Source: Candidatus Saccharimonadota bacterium (GTDB taxonomy: Bacteria; Patescibacteriota; Saccharimonadia; Saccharimonadales; Saccharimonadaceae). From it: a DNA stretch of 64,000 nucleotides. The position numbers and the translations under genes were made by a program. The stretch covers positions 1-64,000 of the forward strand of contig JAFRBI010000011.1 in NCBI GenBank assembly GCA_017404935.1. Reading direction: 5' to 3'. Numbering within the stretch: the first letter of the stretch is position 1; each line of letters opens with the position of its first letter. The notes under the pieces are model-generated. The model was not told the origin of the DNA. It made no database searches and saw only the letters and a program-made list of their open reading frames with translations. Below, piece by piece: positions 23,240-32,174 of this stretch.

Positions 23240-24350
23240 CCGAAACTTTTTGGAACGATTGCCAGAGTGCAACGACGACCTTGAAGATACGCTGTTTGAA
23301 TGTTATATGATGGCAAGGCGAGGAAAACGGCGGACGGTAGATGAGTATAAGTTTGAGGTGTTTTTGGAAGAAAATCTGAGGCAACTTAAAGACGATATTA
23401 TTCACCGAAGGTGGAAACCGAGCCGATCGAAGGCGTTTGTAACTCACACGCCCGTCGATCGAGAGATTTTTGCGGCGCAATTTAACGATAGAATTGTGCA
23501 CCATCTTTTGTATGCGGTAGTGGCGCCGTGGTGGGACAAAAGGTTTATTTACGATTCTTACTCTTGCAGAGTGGGTAAGGGGACAGATTTTGGGGCGGAA
23601 AGAATGCAAACATTTATGCGAAAGGCGTCTTTAAACTGCCAAAAAAGAGCCTATGTTTTAAAGGGCGATATATCGGGGTATTTTATGAGCCTCAAGCGAC
23701 AGATTTTGTATGACAAAGTGATGTGGGGGCTTAAAAAACAATTTCCTGATAAAGGATTTTTGTATAAACTGTGCGAATATTTGTGGCGAGAGGTGATTTT
23801 TGATGACCCGTGCCTGGGGGCGAGAATGGTAGGGCGCAAAAAAGATTGGGAATGTTTGCCCTATAATAAGTCGCTTTTTCATCAGCCCGAGGGGCAAGGC
23901 ATTGTAATTGGAAACCTTACTTCACAACTTCTCTCTAACATTATGCTGAATAATTTTGATTGGTATGTCAAAAAGAAGCTGGGGTTTTCCTATTATGGGC
24001 GATATGTAGATGATTTTTTCGTGGTGGTGCCTTTTGAAGATTTCGAGCGGGCAAAACAGGCATTTCGCACCGAAATACCAGAAAAATTAAAAGAAATGGG
24101 GCTAAAAATGCACCCCAAAAAACTTTATATTCAAGAGGTGAGGAAGGGGTGCCCATTTCTTGGCAAAATGGTGCGACCGTTTGTGATGACGCCAGGTCAG
24201 CGCTACATCAAAAATATGAAAAAAGCATTTAACGGTTACGTAAGAGGTGAAATTAGCTATGAAACCGCTCAATCTTACATCGGAATGGGGCGGCACGTAG
24301 CCGCCTTCAAAGCGATGAATAAGGCTTTGGATCTTGTGGGATACAAATAG
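23154..24350 (+). CDS. DGR reverse transcriptase
   Basis: 398 aa from GTG 23154 (AAAGG upstream); GTG 23118 is the alternative start, and both overlap the accessory gene. RT motifs are present: QFNDRIVHHLLY, YVLKGDISGYF (motif 3 Asp), GIVIGNLTSQLLSNIML (the DGR IGxxxSQ signature), and the catalytic YGRYVDDFFVV (YxDD), followed by the thumb region FLGKMVRPFVMTPG. It copies TR RNA with errors at adenines and delivers the cDNA to VR. It is not a retron or group II intron RT, because the TR/VR pair is visible. Confidence 0.93.
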   Translation: MEEKRLKDLRKWTQRANAYQAPKKKKLNNRNFLERLPECNDDLEDTLFECYMMARRGKRRTVDEYKFEVFLEENLRQLKDDIIHRRWKPSRSKAFVTHTPVDREIFAAQFNDRIVHHLLYAVVAPWWDKRFIYDSYSCRVGKGTDFGAERMQTFMRKASLNCQKRAYVLKGDISGYFMSLKRQILYDKVMWGLKKQFPDKGFLYKLCEYLWREVIFDDPCLGARMVGRKKDWECLPYNKSLFHQPEGQGIVIGNLTSQLLSNIMLNNFDWYVKKKLGFSYYGRYVDDFFVVVPFEDFERAKQAFRTEIPEKLKEMGLKMHPKKLYIQEVRKGCPFLGKMVRPFVMTPGQRYIKNMKKAFNGYVRGEISYETAQSYIGMGRHVAAFKAMNKALDLVGYK

Positions 24351-24361
24351 CTCTTGAGATA

Positions 24362-24582
24362 TGGGGGAGGAACCTAGGAAACCTAGCGCTAACTCCCAGC
24401 AAACACGCACCGCACGGAGAACCCGTTGCGGCGGTTATTGTTGTTGGCGGAATTGACGTTCGAACTATTAAAGTTCAAGTTGTAGGCGTTCGTAGACGAG
24501 TTAGACGAGGACGACCAATAGTTGCCGTTCGTGCCTCCATTGTTGAACGAGCTAGAGTTGTAGTTGCCAGCGAGCAAGAAAT
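24362..24582 (-). repeat. DGR template repeat (TR), inverted relative to VR
   Basis: 221 bp, read on the minus strand. Many AAC and AAT codons occur at the positions that are substituted in VR. The open frame through it (minus 24616-24389) is a by-product of its protein-coding origin and has no start signal. Sense TR RNA must be made from the minus strand, against the RT gene, so its promoter should lie right of 24600. I could not pick one with confidence. Confidence 0.93.
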
Positions 24583-24608
24583 CGGCACTGCCTACCAAGG
24601 GTGCATAA

Positions 24609-24698
24609 AGGGGCACTGTTAGAATTTAGAAAATCATTATTTTTTGGCGATTTTCTAAATAAATATACTCACCCATTTTTTGGTGCGAGGGTGCCCCT
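24609..24698. repeat. inverted-repeat structure next to the DGR template
   Basis: AGGGGCAC (24609-24616) pairs with GTGCCCCT (24691-24698). Inside, TTTAGAAAATC (24625-24635) pairs with GATTTTCTAAA (24649-24659), and CACCC with GGGTG. On the minus strand it lies just upstream of TR, so it may fold at the 5' end of the TR RNA or mark an element border. 24700-24860 holds nothing else that I recognise. Confidence 0.5.
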
Positions 24699-24874
24699 AC
24701 ATCTCCTGAGATATTTTTGCCGAGCGGTGGTTGATTTTATAGATTTTAGCTTGACCCTTTAACTTTGCTCTTGCTCTTTTTCGTTCCGCCGCAGAATTTT
24801 TGGCGCTTGATTACCTTAAAATCTTAGCATCAGCAATATGTATCCCATAATAATGATATGATATAATGAAAGGT

Positions 24875-25948
24875 ATGCAAGAGCTTGAGAAAAGACTTTT
24901 AAATCTTGAGGGTGATTTTTTGCAGGTTTATGAAAAACTTAAAATTGACGAAAAGCTTGATAAAATTGCGGCGCTCGAAAAAGAGGTGGCAGAGCCAGAG
25001 ATTTGGCGTGATGTGGCGCTTGCTACTGCCAAAAATCAAAAACTGGCTAATCTTGCCGACGAAACGCGCCCGTTTTTGCTTCTGAAAACTCAGATTAATG
25101 ATTTGAAGGAGCTGATTTTAATATCTGATGAAGAACTTTTGCCGGAAATTGAGGGGCAAATTTCTGCGATGGAAAAAGATTTTTTGGAACTTAAAAAGGC
25201 ACTTCGATTTACTGGACCGTATGATAGAAAGAATGCGATTATTAGAATTACCTCTGGTGCTGGTGGCACAGAGGCGATGGACTGGGCAGGAATGCTTGAG
25301 AGAATGTATCTCAGATTTTTTGAGAAAAAAGGTTTTAAAGCGACACTTCTTGACAGAAGTGAGGGCGAAGAGGCCGGAATTAAAACTGCAGTTTATGAAA
25401 TTACTGGGCCGAATGCTTACGGCACGCTTAAATCTGAGCACGGGGTGCATCGTTTGGTGCGTTTGTCCCCCTTTAATGCGAATAATCTTCGGCAAACTTC
25501 GTTTTCTCTGGTGGAAATTTTGCCCGTGATTGATACCGATACAGATGTGGTGATAGACGACAAAGATCTTCGTGTTGATACTTATCACTCTGGCGGACAC
25601 GGTGGGCAAGGGGTGAATACCACTAATTCGGCAGTGCGTATTACCCATCTTCCTACGGGAATTGCTGTAGCGATTCAAAATGAGCGGAATTTTCATCAAA
25701 ACAAGGAAAAAGCGATGGAAATTCTTAGGGGTAAATTGGCGCAGATGGCTTTAGAACAAAAGACGGACGAGATTTCTGAACTTCGGGCTGGCGAATCGGC
25801 AAGTTGGGGACAACAGATTAGAAATTACGTTTTGCAACCTTATAGATTGGTAAAAGATACTCGGACGGGATATGAGACTGCTGACACCGATGGTGTCCTT
25901 GATGGCAAAATCGACGAGTTTATTGAGGCTTATTTAGAAAATCTTTGA
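24875..25948 (+). CDS. prfB: peptide chain release factor 2
   Basis: 357 aa from ATG 24875, 7 nt after TATAAT (24862-24867); an upstream ATG lies inside the -10 box. RF2 ends translation at UGA and UAA. The stop-codon-reading SPF tripeptide is in VRLSPFNANNLRQTSF, and the GGQ catalytic loop in SGGHGGQGVNTTNSAVR. There is no in-frame UGA near the start, so the usual autoregulatory frameshift is absent. Its presence supports UGA as a stop codon here. Confidence 0.95.
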   Translation: MQELEKRLLNLEGDFLQVYEKLKIDEKLDKIAALEKEVAEPEIWRDVALATAKNQKLANLADETRPFLLLKTQINDLKELILISDEELLPEIEGQISAMEKDFLELKKALRFTGPYDRKNAIIRITSGAGGTEAMDWAGMLERMYLRFFEKKGFKATLLDRSEGEEAGIKTAVYEITGPNAYGTLKSEHGVHRLVRLSPFNANNLRQTSFSLVEILPVIDTDTDVVIDDKDLRVDTYHSGGHGGQGVNTTNSAVRITHLPTGIAVAIQNERNFHQNKEKAMEILRGKLAQMALEQKTDEISELRAGESASWGQQIRNYVLQPYRLVKDTRTGYETADTDGVLDGKIDEFIEAYLENL

Positions 25949-25965
25949 TTTTTATAAAAAACCTC

Positions 25966-26104
25966 TTTACAAAAGAGAAAAACTGTGCTAGAATTATTGG
26001 TAATAACTAGATATGGGGACAGGTCCTAGCTTCTAAGACACTCTGCTAGGAAACCGGCTCGTAAATCTAGTTTTAAGAGTGTTATAAAATTAAAGGAAAG
26101 GCAA
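25966..26104 (+). promoter_or_regulatory. promoter and structured leader of the L3 ribosomal operon
   Basis: TTTACA (25966-25971), 17 bp, TAGAAT (25989-25994) gives a start near 26001 and a leader of about 104 nt. AACTAGAT (26005-26012) pairs with ATCTAGTT (26065-26072), enclosing TCCTAGC/GCTAGGA (26024-26030/26045-26051). The loop segment ACACTCT (26038-26044) can pair with AGAGTGT (26076-26082), making a pseudoknot about 20 nt before the ribosome site. It is a good candidate for autoregulation by an operon protein. Confidence 0.65.
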
Positions 26105-26719
26105 ATGATGCAAGTCATTCTCGGCACCAAAGTTGGTATGACCCAGATTATCGGTGAAGATGGCATTGTAACTCCTGTTACAATTCTTCAAGCCGGTCCG
26201 TGCACAGTGACTCAGATAAAAACTGTCGAAACCGATGGTTATAATGCTGTGCAAGTGGGCTACGGTCAGGGTAAGAATCTGAGCAAGTCGGTGGCTGGCC
26301 ACGTTAAAAAGGCCGGTGAAAACATTAGCCCAAAAACTCTCAAAGAGTTTAGGGTAGACGAAATCCCAGAAGGGATGAAACTCGGTGATCAAATCACCGT
26401 AGAAAACTTTAACCTTGGCGATAAGGTATCTGCTACAGGTATCTCTAAGGGTAAAGGCTATGCTGGTACGGTGAAGCGCTGGAACTTCAACGAATCTAGA
26501 AATACCCACGGTTTCAAGGGTAATATCAGGAGAGTTGGTTCTATCGGTTCGATGTATCCGCAAAAAGTATTTAAAGGCAAGAAAATGCCAGGTAGAATGG
26601 GCCACGAACAAGTGACCGTCAAGAATTTGGAAGTTGCATATATTGATGCAGCTAACAACCTTATCGGCCTTAAAGGCGCAGTCCCTGGTCCGAAGAAAGG
26701 AGTAGTATGGCTACATTAG
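26105..26719 (+). CDS. rplC: 50S ribosomal protein uL3
   Basis: 204 aa, complete uL3. It begins QVILGTKVGMTQI and contains the central loop with GTVKRWNF and PGRMGHEQ that reaches toward the peptidyl-transferase centre. Two ATG codons in a row (26105, 26108) follow AAAGG. It is the first gene of the operon, so rpsJ (uS10) is not here. Its stop overlaps the rplD start region by 13 nt. Confidence 0.97.
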   Translation: MMQVILGTKVGMTQIIGEDGIVTPVTILQAGPCTVTQIKTVETDGYNAVQVGYGQGKNLSKSVAGHVKKAGENISPKTLKEFRVDEIPEGMKLGDQITVENFNLGDKVSATGISKGKGYAGTVKRWNFNESRNTHGFKGNIRRVGSIGSMYPQKVFKGKKMPGRMGHEQVTVKNLEVAYIDAANNLIGLKGAVPGPKKGVVWLH

Positions 26720-27303
26720 ATAAAGACATCTTCGGTCTAAAGGTCGAAAATTACGAATTAGTGAAATTGGCTTACGATGCCTATCTTGCAAATTCTCGTT
26801 CATCTCACGCTAAAACTTTGAAGCGTGGCGAAGTTCGTGGTGGTGGTAAGAAGCCTTGGAAGCAAAAAGGTACTGGTAGAGCACGTTTCGGTTCTACGAG
26901 AAACCCAATTTGGCGTCACGGTGGTGTAGCCTTTGGTCGCACCGGCGAAGAAAACTTCACCAAGAAGATTTCTAAGCAAGCTAAACGCCAAGCAGTTGCT
27001 CAAGCTTTGTCCATTAAGAACAAAGATAAGGCAGTAATTGTGCTAGAAACCCCAGTAAAACTTACTGGCAAAACCAAAGACGCAGTGAAAGTATTAAAAG
27101 ATCTCAAACTTGAGAATAAGAATGTGCTTGCGGTAGCAGCAGAGAAAACCCCAGAGGTGCTTCGCTCTACTAATAACATTTCCAATCTCAAATTGGTTCG
27201 TGCTCAGTATCTCAACGTATTTGATATTATGAATGCAGATGCGATTGTATTTTCTGAAGCTGGTCTTAAAGCTACCACTGAGTGGTTGAAAGGAGATAAG
27301 TAA
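26707..27303 (+). CDS. rplD: 50S ribosomal protein uL4
   Basis: 198 aa. The exit-tunnel loop carries the conserved GGGKKPWKQKGTGRAR and GSTRNPIWRHGG motifs. In other bacteria L4 represses its own operon, so it is one candidate ligand for the upstream leader. The GGAG for this gene is inside the rplC 3' end. TAATG overlaps rplW. Confidence 0.97.
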   Translation: MATLDKDIFGLKVENYELVKLAYDAYLANSRSSHAKTLKRGEVRGGGKKPWKQKGTGRARFGSTRNPIWRHGGVAFGRTGEENFTKKISKQAKRQAVAQALSIKNKDKAVIVLETPVKLTGKTKDAVKVLKDLKLENKNVLAVAAEKTPEVLRSTNNISNLKLVRAQYLNVFDIMNADAIVFSEAGLKATTEWLKGDK

Positions 27304-27641
27304 TGGCTGATAAGAAAAATGCAGTAGTAAAACTCAATCTCCTGGAGCCACGCGCTACTGAAAAAACTTACAGAGAATCATTTAAGAGAACTTATGTCTT
27401 CCCTGTAAAGAAAAGTATGACTAAGCAAGAAATTGCTAAAATGGTAGAAAACGAATTTAATGTAACCGTAACTGATGTTAGAACATTGATTCGTGATGGC
27501 AAGAAAACCAAATATTCTAAGGGCAAGCACGCTTACCCTGGAATTACCCACCGTCAAGATAAGAAGTTTGCTTATGTTACTTTGAAAGAAGGCAATTCGA
27601 TCAAGGTATTTGAAGAGCAAGACGGGAAGGAGAAGAAGTAA
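27303..27641 (+). CDS. rplW: 50S ribosomal protein uL23
   Basis: 112 aa, slightly longer than usual. It has the L23 core EKTYRESFKRTYVFPVKKSMTK and VENEFNVTVTDVRT. The protein lies at the tunnel exit where SRP and trigger factor dock. It overlaps rplD and rplB by one base each. Confidence 0.96.
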   Translation: MADKKNAVVKLNLLEPRATEKTYRESFKRTYVFPVKKSMTKQEIAKMVENEFNVTVTDVRTLIRDGKKTKYSKGKHAYPGITHRQDKKFAYVTLKEGNSIKVFEEQDGKEKK

Positions 27642-28477
27642 TGAGTATTAAAGCATATCGTCCAATGACCCCAGCTCAACGTCAAAAGACTACTGAGGAC
27701 TATGATCAAATTACGACCAAAAAGCCTCTAAAGTCTCTTGTAAGGGCTAAAAAGCAACAGGCTGGTAAGAATAACCAAGGGCGTATTACCGTCCGTCATC
27801 GTGGTGGTGGCGTAAAAAGACACTATCGTTTGATGACTTACACTTTACCAAAAGATTTGACACTCACTGTAGAAGAAATCGAATACGATCCAAATCGTTC
27901 GGCTCGTATTGCAAGAGTAAAAGACCAAAATGGTGTATTTTACTATGTTCTCGCTGATACAAAAATGAAAAAAGGTGCCACCTTTAAAACTGGTAATGAA
28001 GTAGAAGTGGAAGATTCTAACAGAATGCCACTCGAAAACATCCCAGTAGGTACTTTCGTTTATGCAATTGAGCTTGCTCCTGGTCGTGGCGCACAAATGG
28101 TGCGTGCTGCAGGTGCTTCGGCTCAGCTAATGGCAAAAGAAGATGGCTATGCCACTCTCAAAATGCCATCTGGCGAAGTTCGTAAAGTATTGGCAAGCTG
28201 TGAGGCTTCAATTGGGACGGTGTCTAATATACAACATCAAAACGTAAAAATTGGTGCTGCTGGACGTCGTCGTCGCAAGGGGATTCGCCCGACTGTGAGA
28301 GGTGTTGTAATGAACGCAACTGACCACCCACACGGTGGTGGTGACGGTGGCCGTCACGGTACTGGTAAAGCACCAAGAACCCCTTGGGGCCAGTTGACGC
28401 TCGGTTATCGCACTCGTCACAATAAGAAAACTAATAAAATGATCGTGCGCAGTCGCCACGAAGGAAAGAGGAAATAA
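27641..28477 (+). CDS. rplB: 50S ribosomal protein uL2
   Basis: 278 aa, full length. It contains [17 protein letters not shown] and the peptidyl-transferase-proximal motif near [18 protein letters not shown]. It has a GGGAAGGAG ribosome site within rplW and overlaps rpsS by one base. Confidence 0.97.
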   Translation: MSIKAYRPMTPAQRQKTTEDYDQITTKKPLKSLVRAKKQQAGKNNQGRITVRHRGGGVKRHYRLMTYTLPKDLTLTVEEIEYDPNRSARIARVKDQNGVFYYVLADTKMKKGATFKTGNEVEVEDSNRMPLENIPVGTFVYAIELAPGRGAQMVRAAGASAQLMAKEDGYATLKMPSGEVRKVLASCEASIGTVSNIQHQNVKIGAAGRRRRKGIRPTVRGVVMNATDHPHGGGDGGRHGTGKAPRTPWGQLTLGYRTRHNKKTNKMIVRSRHEGKRK

Positions 28478-28770
28478 TGTCTAGGAGTATGAAGAAAGGT
28501 CCATTTGTGGACTACAAACTCGCCAAGAAGATCGCCGCACTCGACGCCTCCGACCGCACTGTGATTAAAACTTGGGCACGTCAATCTACTATTTCCCCAG
28601 AAATGGTAGGTAGAACCATCGCTGTTCACAACGGCAAAGTTCACGTTCCAGTATTTATCTCAGAAAATATGGTTGGTCATAAGCTTGGTGAATTTGCGCC
28701 GACTCGTAAGTTTAAACGCCACGGTGGTAAAAAAGCTGCTGAGGCTGCTGCAGCAAAGGGGGGTAACTAA
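28477..28770 (+). CDS. rpsS: 30S ribosomal protein uS19
   Basis: 97 aa. The signatures [15 protein letters not shown] and [17 protein letters not shown] are intact. It sits in the 30S head next to S13. A short alanine-rich tail ends the protein. Confidence 0.97.
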   Translation: MSRSMKKGPFVDYKLAKKIAALDASDRTVIKTWARQSTISPEMVGRTIAVHNGKVHVPVFISENMVGHKLGEFAPTRKFKRHGGKKAAEAAAAKGGN

Positions 28771-28772
28771 TT

Positions 28773-29174
28773 ATGGCTACTCTATTTGCACACGCCTATG
28801 AAAAAGGTATTGATATTCAGCCACGTAAGACTAACATCGTAGCTTCACTCGTTCGTGATCGCTATGTGTCAGACGCTATCGTGATTTTGGAAAATACCCC
28901 AAGAAAAGCAGCTACTGCTGTGAAAAAGGCAATTGAATCTGCCAATGCTAATCTACTTAACAATTCTAAAGCTTCGATTGATCCAAAATCTATCAGAATC
29001 TCTAGAATTGTAGTAACTTCAGGCGCTAGGATGCGTCGTTATATGCCAGCATCCCGTGGTAGAGCTTTGCCATTTGAGAAGATTTCAAGCAATATATTCG
29101 TCGAGGTCGCAGGCGAAGAGAAAGTAAAGAAGCCGGAAGCTAAGAAGCCAGAGGCTAAAAAGGAGAAAAAGTAA
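28773..29174 (+). CDS. rplV: 50S ribosomal protein uL22
   Basis: 133 aa. The L22 core covers about residues 1-112, with RMRRYMPASRGRALPF in the tunnel-lining hairpin. A KKPEAKK repeat tail extends the C-terminus, a habit shared by several ribosomal proteins in this window. GGGG lies just before the start. Confidence 0.95.
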   Translation: MATLFAHAYEKGIDIQPRKTNIVASLVRDRYVSDAIVILENTPRKAATAVKKAIESANANLLNNSKASIDPKSIRISRIVVTSGARMRRYMPASRGRALPFEKISSNIFVEVAGEEKVKKPEAKKPEAKKEKK

Positions 29175-29175
29175 T

Positions 29176-29802
29176 ATGGGTCAGAAGGTTAATCCCATCT
29201 CTTACCGTCTCCAGGTCAGCAAAGACTGGTCCTCTAAATGGTTTACCAGAAAGAGTGATTTTCGCCGTTGGCTAGTGGAAGACGACAAGATCCGCAAGAC
29301 CATTGAGGAGAGATTCAAAACTCGTCCTACAATCGCTCGGATCAACATTGAACGCTCCGCCAATCTTACTACTATCACCATTTTAACTGCTAAAGCAGGT
29401 GCGGTGATTGGTAAGCAAGGTGCAGGCATCAATGAATTAAAGAAAGTTTTGGAAAAAATTGTAGAAGGTCCAATTAGGATCAACGTAGAAGAAGTGAAGA
29501 AACCAGAGCTTAATGCTAAACTCGTAGCAGAAAACATCGGTTTCCAACTCGGCAAGCGTATGAATTTCCGCCGCGCCGTAAAAATGGCACTTGCTTCTAC
29601 TATGAATGCTGGTGCTAAAGGTGTGCGTATTGAGGTAGCAGGCCGTCTTAACGGTGCTGAAATGAGCCGTCGTGAAAAATTCATCGAAGGCTCGGTGCCT
29701 CTACATACTTTAAGAGCTGATATCGACTTTTATTGTCATCATGCACCAACTATTGCAGGTATCGTGGGTGTAAAGGTCTGGATTTATAAGGGGGAGAAAT
29801 AA
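29176..29802 (+). CDS. rpsC: 30S ribosomal protein uS3
   Basis: 208 aa. It has the N-terminal MGQKVNPISYRL, the KH domain with GAVIGKQGAGINELKK, and the C-terminal GVKVWIYKGEK. It forms part of the mRNA entry channel. AAAAAGGAG sits in the end of rplV. Confidence 0.97.
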   Translation: MGQKVNPISYRLQVSKDWSSKWFTRKSDFRRWLVEDDKIRKTIEERFKTRPTIARINIERSANLTTITILTAKAGAVIGKQGAGINELKKVLEKIVEGPIRINVEEVKKPELNAKLVAENIGFQLGKRMNFRRAVKMALASTMNAGAKGVRIEVAGRLNGAEMSRREKFIEGSVPLHTLRADIDFYCHHAPTIAGIVGVKVWIYKGEK

Positions 29803-29804
29803 TT

Positions 29805-30224
29805 ATGGCTATTTTACTACCTAGAAAAACTGCACACCGCAAGGTGAAAAAAGGCAAAAATGAAGGTATCGCTACTCGTTGTAACACCGTAGCATTTGGC
29901 GACTATGGTTTGATGTCACTCGACAACGAGCGCGTAACTTCCCGCCAAATTGAGGCAGCCCGTCAGGCAATCAACCGTTACGTTAAGCGTGGTGGTAAAG
30001 TTTGGATTAGAATTTTCCCACACACCCCTGTTACCAAGAAGCCTTTGGACGTAAAAATGGGTTCCGGTAAAGGTGAACCACAGTTCTTCGTAGCAAAGGT
30101 AAAAGCAGGTACTGTGATGTTTGAAATTGCAGACGTGACCGACGAACAGGCAAAAGAAGCTTTGAGACTTGCTTCTCATAAATTGCCAGTGAAATGTAAA
30201 ATAATTAAGAAAGAGGAGTTCTAA
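29805..30224 (+). CDS. rplP: 50S ribosomal protein uL16
   Basis: 139 aa. It starts LLPRKTAHRKVKKGKNEG and includes RKIWIRIFP-like VWIRIFPHTPVTKKP and MGSGKGEP. The next gene is rpsQ only 1 nt away, so rpmC (uL29), which normally lies between them, is missing from this place. Confidence 0.96.
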   Translation: MAILLPRKTAHRKVKKGKNEGIATRCNTVAFGDYGLMSLDNERVTSRQIEAARQAINRYVKRGGKVWIRIFPHTPVTKKPLDVKMGSGKGEPQFFVAKVKAGTVMFEIADVTDEQAKEALRLASHKLPVKCKIIKKEEF

Positions 30225-30225
30225 G

Positions 30226-30621
30226 ATGGCACACACATTAGTAGGAACCGTAACTTCCGATAAGCGTGATAAGACCATTACCGTCTCGATCGTTTCTCGG
30301 GAAACTCACCCACTTTATCGTAAGCAATACACCAAAACTCGTAAATATACTGCTCACGATGAGAAAAATGAAGCCCATAAGGGTGACAAAGTAGAGATTG
30401 CTTCTTGCCGTCCGATTTCCGCTACCAAAGCTTATACTTTGGTAAAAGTAATTGAGAAGGCACGTGGCACAGTGGAACTCAAAGAAGATGTTACGGAAAT
30501 TAAAGAAGAGAAAAAAGTAGGGGCAGACGAAATCGCCCGTGAAAAGAAGGCTAAAGAAGCTGAAAAAGCTGCCAAAAAGGCCGCTAAAGAAGCTGAAAAA
30601 GCTGAGAAGGGGGACAAGTAA
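30226..30621 (+). CDS. rpsQ: 30S ribosomal protein uS17
   Basis: 131 aa. The S17 OB-fold fills about residues 1-83 ([45 protein letters not shown]). The rest is a lysine/alanine/glutamate helix-like tail of about 45 residues that normal S17 lacks. It overlaps rplN by one base. Confidence 0.95.
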   Translation: MAHTLVGTVTSDKRDKTITVSIVSRETHPLYRKQYTKTRKYTAHDEKNEAHKGDKVEIASCRPISATKAYTLVKVIEKARGTVELKEDVTEIKEEKKVGADEIAREKKAKEAEKAAKKAAKEAEKAEKGDK

Positions 30622-30989
30622 TGATTCAACAAGAAACTAGACTAAAAGTAGCTGACAACAGCGGTGCCAAGGAACTTGGCGTAATTCGTGTGCTTGGCGG
30701 CACTCGTGCTCGCTATGCTCACGTTGGTGATATCGTAACCTGCTCGGTGAAGGAAGCTTCCCCAACAGGTGGCGTGAAGAAAAAAGCTGTAGTAAAAGCT
30801 GTAATTGTGAGAACTGTTGCGCCAATTCGTCGTCCAGATGGTTCTACTATTCGTTTTGACGAAAATGCCGCAGTTTTGGTAAACGAAGACAAAACCCCTA
30901 GAGGAACTCGTGTATTTGGGCCAATTCCTCGCGAACTTCGCGATCTCGGGTTTAACAAAATTATTAGCCTTGCGCCGGAGGTACTATAA
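30621..30989 (+). CDS. rplN: 50S ribosomal protein uL14
   Basis: 122 aa, canonical length. [18 protein letters not shown] and the C-terminal [13 protein letters not shown] are conserved. It sits at the subunit interface. GAGAAGGGGG upstream provides a strong ribosome site. Confidence 0.97.
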   Translation: MIQQETRLKVADNSGAKELGVIRVLGGTRARYAHVGDIVTCSVKEASPTGGVKKKAVVKAVIVRTVAPIRRPDGSTIRFDENAAVLVNEDKTPRGTRVFGPIPRELRDLGFNKIISLAPEVL

Positions 30990-31282
30990 TGAAAAGTCTT
31001 AAAGTTAATGATAAAGTTGTAGTAATTTCTGGCTCTTTAAAGGGTACCGAGGCTAAAATCGTCAAGATTGACCGTTTGAATGGTAAAGCTTGCCTCGAGG
31101 GTGTTAGAGTAATTGAGAAGAAAATCAAGCCAACTCAGTATAACCCTCGTGGTGGCAAGAAAACTGTGCATCTTGGAATTGATTTATCAAATTTGAAGCT
31201 CAAAGAAGCATTTGTCTACAAAAAGGCAGATAAAAAGGCTGACAAAAAAGCCGATAAGAAAGCAAAGAAAGGAGCTAAATAA
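30989..31282 (+). CDS. rplX: 50S ribosomal protein uL24
   Basis: 97 aa. The KOW motif is DKVVVISGSLKGTEAKIVK. The C-terminus has a KKADKKADKK repeat tail. It overlaps the stop of rplN and the start of rplE by one base each. Confidence 0.95.
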   Translation: MKSLKVNDKVVVISGSLKGTEAKIVKIDRLNGKACLEGVRVIEKKIKPTQYNPRGGKKTVHLGIDLSNLKLKEAFVYKKADKKADKKADKKAKKGAK

Positions 31283-31887
31283 TGGCGGAAAATAAAACGG
31301 CTGCCAAGACTGCAAAAGCTGCAGTTAAAGCACAACCACGCCTCAAAGAGCTCTATACAAAAGAACTCAAGGCGAAACTTCAAAAAGAACTTGGTCTTGA
31401 TAATATCAATCAAGTACCAGAGCTTTCTAAAGTAGTAGTTTCCTGTGGCGTAGGTAAAAAACGCGAAGATAAGAAATTTACCGAGACGGTAGAGCTTACC
31501 CTCGCTAAAATTACTGGTCAGGCTGCGACCTCTAGACTTGCCAAAAAGTCTATCGCTACCTTTAAAATTCGTAAAGGTATGGGCGCCCCAGTAGGTTATC
31601 TCACCACTCTTAGAAACGACAAAATGTATGAATTTGTGGACAGGCTTATCAACGTAGCTTTGCCACACGTTCGCGACTTTCACGGTGTTTCTAGAACTGC
31701 TTTTGACAAGCAGGGCAACTACAACTTGGGTCTAAAAGAACAAACTGTATTCCCAGAGATTACCTTTGAAGATGCATCTGTTCTCCACGGGCTTGAGATT
31801 ACGTTTATTATTAAAAATGGTTCAAAGGAAGGAAGCTACAAATTGTTAGAATCTTTCGGTATGCCGTTTGAGAAAGGAGAAAAGTAA
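31282..31887 (+). CDS. rplE: 50S ribosomal protein uL5
   Basis: 201 aa. A short alanine/lysine-rich N-terminal extension precedes the L5 fold ([50 protein letters not shown]). It binds 5S rRNA. AAAGGAG precedes the start. Confidence 0.96.
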   Translation: MAENKTAAKTAKAAVKAQPRLKELYTKELKAKLQKELGLDNINQVPELSKVVVSCGVGKKREDKKFTETVELTLAKITGQAATSRLAKKSIATFKIRKGMGAPVGYLTTLRNDKMYEFVDRLINVALPHVRDFHGVSRTAFDKQGNYNLGLKEQTVFPEITFEDASVLHGLEITFIIKNGSKEGSYKLLESFGMPFEKGEK

Positions 31888-31888
31888 G

Positions 31889-32158
31889 ATGGCTAAAAAA
31901 TCTGCAGTACTCCGCGACGAAAAACGGCGCAAAATGAATGAAAAGTACAAAGCTAAACGCGCAGAGTTAAAGGCAGCTGGAGACCTTGAAGGTTTACAGA
32001 AGCTACCACGAAACGCCAGCCCAACTCGCCTTAAAAATCGCGATATGTTGGATGGTCGTCCACGCGGTTATATGCGCCAATTTGGTTTGTCACGTATTAA
32101 TTTCCGGGAAAAAGCTTCAAAAGGCGAAATTCCTGGTGTAACTAAGAGTAGCTGGTAA
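31889..32158 (+). CDS. rpsN: 30S ribosomal protein uS14, zinc-free type
   Basis: 89 aa from ATG 31889, chosen because AAAGGAGAAAAG lies just upstream. It ends [25 protein letters not shown] as in the long C-minus S14 form; it lacks the CxxC pairs of zinc-binding S14. Confidence 0.95.
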   Translation: MAKKSAVLRDEKRRKMNEKYKAKRAELKAAGDLEGLQKLPRNASPTRLKNRDMLDGRPRGYMRQFGLSRINFREKASKGEIPGVTKSSW

Positions 32159-32174
32159 GGAGAAAGGAGAAAAT

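Noticed and set aside
24389-24616. Open frame of 75 codons on the minus strand through the template repeat
   Set aside because: It mirrors the VR-encoded tail because TR is a copy of coding sequence. It has no ribosome site and no start context; it is the DGR template, not a gene.
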